A program made the translations under genes and the position numbers. Under the pieces are notes generated by a model. The model saw only the letters and a list, made by a program, of their open reading frames with translations. It was not told where the DNA came from and did not search any database. A stretch of DNA of 64,000 nucleotides, taken from positions 1 to 64,000 of the forward strand of contig CAJMQU010000024.1 in the NCBI GenBank assembly GCA_905215555.1, given 5' to 3'. Shown in pieces: positions 58,079-64,000 of this stretch; positions within the stretch are counted from its first letter, which is position 1, and each line of letters starts with the position of its first letter. Source of the stretch: an uncultured bacterium (GTDB taxonomy: Bacteria; Bacteroidota; Bacteroidia; Bacteroidales; Bacteroidaceae).

Positions 58079-60280
58079 TTAAGGAGCGACGGGTGCGGCC
58101 GGACTTACCAGCACTGTCACGTCTTCCATGCCCGAGATATTGTTTTTCAGCACAATCGGTGCGGCGGTGAAGTCGGTGACGGAATCTTTCACGGTCAGGG
58201 TGAATACCTGGCTGCCGGTGGCATCCGTCGGCTGGGTTCTTGCAAAGGGAGTGGTCTCTGCAACAGTGAACCAGGACGACAATGTGCTCGCCGTCACACC
58301 CTGCGGGGAAGTCACCTTCACTTCAACGGTGGCTGCGGCGGTGCGGGGCACATCGGTAATCTTATTGTCGGCGTAGGCGGCTCCGCCCGTAGTGCCCGTC
58401 AGCTCAATCGTCGTAATGGCAGGGTCAAGCAGTTCCACCGTCAGTTCTAGTTTCTTGGTGTCGTCACCCAGACTGATGATTTCGAACTTGCTGTTCGCGT
58501 CACTGGTTGCCGTCACATCCTTCAGTGTGAGCGTATAATACTCCTCTACCGGAGTGGCAACGGATACATCCGTGTCGGGTGTGCCCGTGGTGCTTGGGGT
58601 AGGACCTGTGGCAGCTTTCGATACCTCCAGCCAGGGAAGCGTGTTAGGCAACACCAACTTCGTGCCGAAGGGACAGCTTGCTCCGAGCGTGATGCGGCTC
58701 TTACTGGTCTTATACATCGTGAGCTTGTTGTTTGCCTTATCGTACAGGTTGAAGTTCCCCGTAGCCGCATCCGGTGTAGCGAAATCCAGTACCGGGGCTG
58801 TGGCGGGCGGTACGATGGTCAGCGTAGTATACACCGACTCATCCTGCGAAGCTGATTCATTGGCAAGTGTCAATGTAACAGGAACATACGGTGCATCAGC
58901 AGTCAGTGTGTATTTGAAGGTCATGGTGGTGGTAATCACTCCGTCCACCACTTCCGACTGGTAACTGGCAACGTCATGTGTCAACCAGTCGATGTCCCAT
59001 CCGGTTGTGGTGCTGAACTTCGGCTGTACCTTGCCGCTGGCCGTGGCGGTCAGTGTGATAGTTTTCTCCGTACCGTCGGCCGTCACGCTGATTTCCTTGG
59101 TGGTGACGGGCGTTTCGGTTCCTTCCACATTCAGTGCAGTCACCACGGGTGCTGCGTTATCGGGTTTGATGATAACTCCGCCGCCACTGGTCCAGTCCAC
59201 GATTTCGAAGAAAGCGGTGATGGTGGCTTCCATCACTTCCTTGATGTGCAGGGTGTAGCGGGTGTTGGCTACTACGTCCATGAACGTGGGATCACCGCCG
59301 CCTTCGGGAACCCGTTGTATATCAAGATGGTACTCCACCGGAACGGGGTCTTTCTGCATCGGGTTCTGGTATTTGCCCTTGATGATGAGGAACGCCTTGT
59401 CCGTATCTTTGAGCGGATAAGTATAAAGGGCGCTTTCCGTCACTCCCTGGTTGGCTTTGGGCAGCATGAGGTAACTGCCTTCGGCGGTGGGGTACTGGAT
59501 GAGGCTGGCGGTACGTCCGGCAGGATCAAGTTCCGCCAGCGTGCCCGGCATCACGGTGGATTGGTTTCGTCCGTTGCCCAGCGATACGCTTTCGATAATC
59601 AGTCCCGTCTTGGCGGATTCGTTGTCGATGTCGAAGCGGCTCACGCGGCGTTTCAGTTCGATGTTCACTGTGGCGATGTTGCCCAGTATCTTTGTTGTAC
59701 CGCTTCCGGTCATCACCAGCGGGGTGCCCAGTGCGGTGCCTGTCGGGAGTAGTTTGGCGGTGAAGTACTTTTCGAAATCTGTAGCTTTCGTACCTTCGGT
59801 CTCGATGGCTCCGGTGGCGGCGTTGGTGGTCACTGCCGTCAGGGGATTGATTGCGGTTCCGTCAGCCTGGTAGAGCGTGGTGCTGTTTGCCACGCAATAC
59901 AGTTTCAGGTTGGGGATGCCTTTCAGTTCCGTAGGGAAGATGGATGCTTTCCGGTCGGTTCCTGCACCGCTCAGTTTGAAGGTTTTGGCTGCGGTGTTGT
60001 CATCCGCGGCGGCCGTCCACTTTTCCAGATACTGGTAGTCTCCGCCGTCGGCGGTAGCGGCAAACACATAGATATCCAGATTATCAATCTGGTTTTCACT
60101 CTCGGAAGCGATGGCGCGGGTGTATTCCTGCGACTCTCCTCCGCCACTAAATACGAGACGGATCTCTTTGCCTTGCGCTCCGCCTGTGGGAGTGTCGTCA
60201 ATGCCCAACTCGTTCTGGCTGCATCCTGCAAGCAGGGCCAGCAGGGCGGGCATCCAAAGCATGTTACTTTTTTTCATCAT
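58079..60280 (-). CDS. FimA/Mfa-like fimbrial lipoprotein with several C-terminal Ig-like domains
   Basis: A 733-residue lipoprotein (lipobox LLAGC at about 16-20). The fimbrillin-type core (NLDIYVFA near 68; RRVSRFDIDNESAKTGLIIESVSLGNGRN near 210-240; RYTLHIKEVMEATITAFFEIVDWTSGGG near 340-365) matches the 643-residue paralogue. The C-terminal 360 residues contain three or four beta-sandwich repeats, which makes it longer than a simple pilus shaft protein. It follows the DUF4469 gene by 176 bases that carry array D, and precedes the 643-residue gene by 60 bases. A tip or surface adhesin role is possible. Confidence 0.75.
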   Translation of the reverse strand: MMKKSNMLWMPALLALLAGCSQNELGIDDTPTGGAQGKEIRLVFSGGGESQEYTRAIASESENQIDNLDIYVFAATADGGDYQYLEKWTAAADDNTAAKTFKLSGAGTDRKASIFPTELKGIPNLKLYCVANSTTLYQADGTAINPLTAVTTNAATGAIETEGTKATDFEKYFTAKLLPTGTALGTPLVMTGSGTTKILGNIATVNIELKRRVSRFDIDNESAKTGLIIESVSLGNGRNQSTVMPGTLAELDPAGRTASLIQYPTAEGSYLMLPKANQGVTESALYTYPLKDTDKAFLIIKGKYQNPMQKDPVPVEYHLDIQRVPEGGGDPTFMDVVANTRYTLHIKEVMEATITAFFEIVDWTSGGGVIIKPDNAAPVVTALNVEGTETPVTTKEISVTADGTEKTITLTATASGKVQPKFSTTTGWDIDWLTHDVASYQSEVVDGVITTTMTFKYTLTADAPYVPVTLTLANESASQDESVYTTLTIVPPATAPVLDFATPDAATGNFNLYDKANNKLTMYKTSKSRITLGASCPFGTKLVLPNTLPWLEVSKAATGPTPSTTGTPDTDVSVATPVEEYYTLTLKDVTATSDANSKFEIISLGDDTKKLELTVELLDPAITTIELTGTTGGAAYADNKITDVPRTAAATVEVKVTSPQGVTASTLSSWFTVAETTPFARTQPTDATGSQVFTLTVKDSVTDFTAAPIVLKNNISGMEDVTVLVSPAAPVAP

Positions 60281-60325
60281 TTGTCTATACTTTTATTTGA
60301 AAGTTAATAATCTTATTATAAGGCT

Positions 60326-60433
60326 TTTATCGGCCCGTACTGTTACAGCACCCGTAAACGGTCAGTTATGCCGGTCGTAATAGTACTGTTACGCCGCCCG
60401 CAAGTGGCCGGTTACGGCACTCGTAACAGTATG
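60326..60433. repeat. Array D: four to five 23-bp degenerate tandem units
   Basis: Units start at 60342, 60365, 60388 and 60411, 23 bp each, with a weaker copy before them. Each begins GTTAyrsC and carries CGTAA or CGCAA 12 bases later; the last holds the dyad GTTACG-n5-CGTAAC. The array lies between the DUF4469 gene and the 733-residue fimbrial gene. Confidence 0.75.
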
Positions 60434-60456
60434 GCTGCCGGTTGCTGTTGCTTATT

Positions 60457-61251
60457 TTATCCCAACGGGTTTTCCTCTATGCTGCCTTCTCCGCCGCTGC
60501 TGCTGCCTCCTCCTGAGGGAGCCGTACCGATATAAATGGTCTTCGTCACACTGCGCGGAACTTTCAGCAGCGTCTTACTGTTGCCGCTGAACTGTGTGGT
60601 TACTTGCAGTTCATACGTGCCGTCAGCCAACTCGGCGGGGATAATGAATGTCAGTTTCGAAGGGTCGTTCGTTACCCAGAGGTCTTCGGTCACTTTGGTT
60701 TCCTTGTCCTTGCTGCTCGTCAGGGTGATACCCACCTTTGGGTCAGTCCCCGCTATTTTCAGCCTGCCGCCCGTAAGTGTGAAAGCACGTCCTGCGGTGG
60801 CTGAGGCGTCGAGTGCACGGGTGGAAGCATCCTGCACGCCGCCGATGTACATGGCACTACCTTTTTCGCCGATAATCCCCACGGTGGTTTGCTTGATGGC
60901 TTCCCGCAGGTCGGCGCCTACGTTGAAGTTCACCACGATGGAGTTCTTTGCCGGATTCCAGGTGGAGTTCTCTATGATGCCCCGGAAGCTGACGGAAGCG
61001 TAGTATAACCCTGTGTTCACGCTCACTCCGGTCATCAGCAGCCGCTTGATGACACGCTTCTGCAGGTCGAAGACGTGGCGGATGGTTTCCTCACGCAGAC
61101 CGGAGTCTTCGGCTTTCAGTTCGGCAATGATGCGGTTTTCATCCGCGTTGCCGATGGAGACGGGGACGAGGATCATGTCCTCCTTGTTGTCCACGGTCAC
61201 GGTGTTGTCCGCCAACTGGCCGTTGATTTGATACTTGATTTCGTTTGCCAT
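60457..61251 (-). CDS. HU-like DNA-binding and DUF4469 domain protein
   Basis: A 264-residue protein without a signal peptide. Residues about 1-130 match the HU/IHF-like 'HU-DNA_bdg' domain of Bacteroidales (EIKYQINGQLADNTVTVDNKED, EETIRHVFDLQKRVIKRLL). Residues about 140-245 are a DUF4469-type TIG/Ig-like domain (AFTLTGGRLKIAGTDPKVGITL). The tail is Gly/Ser-rich (PSGGGSSSGGEG). The family is widespread in Bacteroides. A role as a nucleoid or regulatory protein is inferred from the domain only. It sits between fimbrial-type genes and may be co-regulated with them. Confidence 0.75.
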   Translation of the reverse strand: MANEIKYQINGQLADNTVTVDNKEDMILVPVSIGNADENRIIAELKAEDSGLREETIRHVFDLQKRVIKRLLMTGVSVNTGLYYASVSFRGIIENSTWNPAKNSIVVNFNVGADLREAIKQTTVGIIGEKGSAMYIGGVQDASTRALDASATAGRAFTLTGGRLKIAGTDPKVGITLTSSKDKETKVTEDLWVTNDPSKLTFIIPAELADGTYELQVTTQFSGNSKTLLKVPRSVTKTIYIGTAPSGGGSSSGGEGSIEENPLG

Positions 61252-61491
61252 AATCTCTATGTTTTTATAATTAGTAATGTCGGTAAAACCGTAGTTCTGC
61301 CGGGTTGATAAATCAGATAATTAGGGCATGAGGAATGAGTTTCTTGGAGAAAAGCTGCTCAGCGGATTGATAATCCGTTGAAATGGGAGGGTATTTCACA
61401 AAAAAATCATTCCAACATGTCAAAGAACGAAAGTTGTGTATCTCGTTCAAACGGATTTGTAATCCGCCGGAACGTACAGAGTTACATATCT

Positions 61492-64000
61492 TTAGAGGCT
61501 AATCAAAACCACATTGCGGCTAATGGCGGTACTATAATAATCCCAATCTCGCCCCCATCGGTTGTTTGGCCGGTCGAATTCGATTCTATGGTTGTTTAAA
61601 TTAGTGGTACATTTCACTTGTTCATTCGGAATGATATCAGTAAAGATGTTGCTTATACCTGATGGCAAAGTATGCCAATCCTCATCGTCATACCAGTCGC
61701 CAACAAAAGATTTCCACTCTTCCAGAGTAGGGAATCTCCATCCACTGTATGTAGATCTTGCCCAACTGTCTGTCATATTCTCAAAAGAGTCTGTAGTTGC
61801 TCCGGCATTTGCCCAGAACTTACCTGTCTTATTATCCTTTCTGGCGAAGTATCCTTTGCAAATGGGCAGATAATTAATCATTTTAATCGTATAGTCAGGA
61901 AAATAAGTTGACTGATTACTTCTCAATACAATATTACCTATTGGTGTGGAGCTCCCTTGGCCTCCAAGGCAATAGGTATTACCACCAATATGGAAACGAA
62001 AGGTATCATAAGGTGCACCGGTAGTCCAGCTGCTGGTGCGAGTTACATCGATATCTCCAAACTTATTTGTTCCGGTAATATTGACACCTGCCGGAGAGTA
62101 TACTTTGAAGGAGAATTCATATTTTCCGTACAGGGCAGAGTTATCCAGCACATCCAAGTAAGTGAAAGTGTATCCTGACTGAGTATTGAATCTTGTCCCG
62201 GCATCACCATTAAAAGTCGGTGTCGCTTTTTCTTGAGCTAACGTAGTGGCAAGTTGTTTGCCAGTGTCTGTGGCATTTTTTAGGTAGAAAGTGCCATTAT
62301 AGGTAGAATTAAGTTCGTTGGTATTTCCATCCCAATAAATTTCGTATATCTTCTCGTAATTATTGGGAGTACTTACTACCCGTTGATAACACCAACTTCC
62401 GGGTGTAGTTAATGTGCTTCCTCCCAGCGAATAAACCTTTATCTGGGCTTTGGATTGCTGTCCGCTCGCGACGCGATACATGTGTAGAGTATTGCCGCTT
62501 AGAGAATTCACGCTGGGTGCCATCGTACCGGTAGCTGTTATCGTAGGTGTTTGAAATTCTCTCGTGATATTTACTGTCATTCCTGTACCTCCGGCAGCGT
62601 TCGTGAATACGATTTGTGTATCATCGAAATTTGCCGCATCTTCTATCAGTTTGAAGGTAAAACTTATAGCCTTATCCTCCGGTGCGTTACGTATGGTGAG
62701 CGGTGTTATATTTTCCAACCACGATGGGCTTTTACTGATGGCCGGTTTGCAATGACGGTCCATTGTGAGGGTGAATTGCCGATCCTTGATAATAGGCATG
62801 GTAAGTGTAGCTGTGATAGCCGTTATATCAGAGATACTGATATCCGCTCCCTGATTTGTAATCTGTAAATTATTGATTCGATTAGGCAGTAATTTTATCT
62901 TAATATTCTCTATTTTTGTCTCGTCTGATTGATTTTTTAAAGTCACGGTGAACTCCTTTTCTGTTAGGTCGATGGCATCTGTGCCTGCCCACTGGAAAGT
63001 ATATTCTTGCGTAGTGTGCATGCTCGAAGCCGGTGTGACAGTAATACCTGCATCGACGGGAAGTTCTACTTTGCTGCCGCCTATGGAGGTGATGGTTATC
63101 TTGCCCGTAGAAACTTTTGTATCAGCTGCCTGTACCAGATAAAGTGTATTTTCTGCCGCATCCCAGTTGTTTATTCCATCCGGGTTCATTGTATCTCCTG
63201 TTGATTCGACGACAGGGATACCGAAAGTGGTATTTATCAATATCACTTCCTCACCGCCTCCCGCTTTGTCTATCAGGCGAAGGATGCCGCGGGGATAGCT
63301 ATCACCCATGTGGTCTTCATTGAAAGATACTTTGTACTTCACTTGCTGCGTACCGCCTGCACGGGTAGCGGTGACGGGTATTTCTTCCAGCTTCAACCAT
63401 TCGGTTTCCGTAGTTCCGCCGTAATAGCTTAGTTTTGCCTCTACCCCGGCATTAGAACCTGTGGAAATATTGAAACTGCTGCCTGCCTTAAGTGCCAGTG
63501 TGACAATACTGGTGTTAACATCATAGGTGGTTTCACCGTCAGGCAACAGGGCGGATACGGTGATGGCATCCAGTCCGTTGTCGGGCTCATAATCGTCAAT
63601 ATAATCGCCCGTTTCCCAGTCCACCAGACGAATATTGGCTGTCAGTTCAAAAGGATCAGCCTCTGTAATCTGCACCGTGTAGCGATGGTTATGGTTAATT
63701 TCAATACGTGTGCCATTACCGTCACTTACCCGTTCGAAGGGGATGCGGTAAGAAACCTCTTTTTTCTCGTCTGTCAGATTCACCGCATACAGTCCTTTCA
63801 ATATCAGGAATCCGGCATCCATCGCCTTGCACGGATAACAATAGAAAGCTTTGGTAGTAGTTCCTGCGTTGGCGTTCAGCCCGTCAAAAGGGCGGTAGGG
63901 ATATGTAATCAACTGTCCGGGTGTGGCGGGAACATCACCTATAGCCCGAATGGGAAACAATGTTACGCCTTGTCGCCCGTTGCCCATACTGATGTCTGTA
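61492..64000 (-). CDS. FimA-like surface protein with a C-terminal FISUMP-like domain, partial at the window edge
   Basis: The frame is open to the right edge, so the N-terminus (about 265 residues by comparison with the paralogue) is missing. The first visible part, ISMGNGRQGVTLFPIRA, matches the middle of the fimbrillin core of the 643-residue protein. HNHRYTVQITEADPFELTANIRLVDWETGD corresponds to its next conserved strand. Several Ig-like repeats follow, then a C-terminal domain of the FISUMP/DUF1566 type (GYFARKDNKTGKFWANAG, GWRFPTLEEWKSFVGDW). This domain is found at the ends of many surface-exposed Bacteroidetes proteins. The 240-base gap to the DUF4469 gene has two GGATT-n4-AATCC-like dyads (near 61362 and 61451). 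Confidence 0.7.
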   Translation of the reverse strand, partial: TDISMGNGRQGVTLFPIRAIGDVPATPGQLITYPYRPFDGLNANAGTTTKAFYCYPCKAMDAGFLILKGLYAVNLTDEKKEVSYRIPFERVSDGNGTRIEINHNHRYTVQITEADPFELTANIRLVDWETGDYIDDYEPDNGLDAITVSALLPDGETTYDVNTSIVTLALKAGSSFNISTGSNAGVEAKLSYYGGTTETEWLKLEEIPVTATRAGGTQQVKYKVSFNEDHMGDSYPRGILRLIDKAGGGEEVILINTTFGIPVVESTGDTMNPDGINNWDAAENTLYLVQAADTKVSTGKITITSIGGSKVELPVDAGITVTPASSMHTTQEYTFQWAGTDAIDLTEKEFTVTLKNQSDETKIENIKIKLLPNRINNLQITNQGADISISDITAITATLTMPIIKDRQFTLTMDRHCKPAISKSPSWLENITPLTIRNAPEDKAISFTFKLIEDAANFDDTQIVFTNAAGGTGMTVNITREFQTPTITATGTMAPSVNSLSGNTLHMYRVASGQQSKAQIKVYSLGGSTLTTPGSWCYQRVVSTPNNYEKIYEIYWDGNTNELNSTYNGTFYLKNATDTGKQLATTLAQEKATPTFNGDAGTRFNTQSGYTFTYLDVLDNSALYGKYEFSFKVYSPAGVNITGTNKFGDIDVTRTSSWTTGAPYDTFRFHIGGNTYCLGGQGSSTPIGNIVLRSNQSTYFPDYTIKMINYLPICKGYFARKDNKTGKFWANAGATTDSFENMTDSWARSTYSGWRFPTLEEWKSFVGDWYDDEDWHTLPSGISNIFTDIIPNEQVKCTTNLNNHRIEFDRPNNRWGRDWDYYSTAISRNVVLISL

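Noticed and set aside
58976..59752. A 258-residue antisense frame inside the 733-residue fimbrial gene
   Set aside because: GC-rich coding DNA often keeps antisense frames open; the sense strand has the lipobox and fimbrillin core.
61362..61466. Two GGATT-n4-AATCC-like dyads as a further 22-bp array
   Set aside because: The spacing (89 bases) is compatible with a multiple of 22, but nothing between them repeats.

Overview
The window looks like a chromosome segment of a gut Bacteroides. The evidence is SusC/SusD pairs, lipoproteins with Bacteroidota-type signals, promoters of the Bacteroides -7 type (TAnnTTTG, often TACCTTTGC), FimA-like lipoproteins and weak Shine-Dalgarno sites. The species cannot be fixed from the sequence alone. 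No tRNA, rRNA, CRISPR array or intact transposase was seen.

Layout. (1) 1-2100: a small membrane protein, a cysteine-rich hypothetical protein and an RlmJ-like methyltransferase. (2) 2116-47935: one very large polysaccharide utilisation locus (PUL). It holds a lone GH2 gene (2230), a leftward esterase/lyase pair (9145 to 5575), a membrane-anchored regulator with a Kelch-like sensor and a SARP-like output (9348), GH63-GH31 (12047), SusC-SusD-DUF3823 (17242), GH2-GH3-GH2-double beta-helix (23597) and GH99-like/esterase/heparinase-like lyase/GH92/GH3 (36914). (3) 47960-55946: an EamA transporter, a gene remnant, a repeat array, an outer-membrane repeat protein, a MarR-GNAT fusion, a nonsense-broken DUF3795 gene, a MATE exporter and a truncated hipB-like gene overlapped by a homing-endonuclease-like gene. 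(4) 56087-64000: a more GC-rich leftward cluster of three FimA-like surface proteins and one HU-like/DUF4469 protein. The last fimbrial gene runs off the window.

How the PUL may work. SusC/SusD import oligosaccharides. Two lyase-type enzymes (an alginate-lyase-fold protein fused to a beta-helix, and a heparinase II/III protein) and two SGNH esterases suggest an acidic, O-acetylated polysaccharide. GH2, GH3, GH31, GH63, GH92 and GH99-like enzymes suggest a branched heteroglycan with alpha- and beta-linked hexoses. The substrate is not determined.

Main discovery. The six transcription units of the PUL other than the regulator share direct repeats of TTAA (core WWTTAAT) on an 11-bp grid (-42, -53, -64 relative to the -7 TTTG), plus a TTAA at -19 in five of them. 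Direct repeats one helical turn apart are the known target type of SARP/OmpR-class DNA-binding domains, the kind of domain on the cytoplasmic side of the regulator encoded inside the locus. The PUL therefore seems to be a single regulon under a non-HTCS, membrane-anchored SARP-like regulator. A second discovery is four intergenic arrays of degenerate 22-23 bp tandem units. Each array has its own sequence but the same period and a short dyad in each unit.
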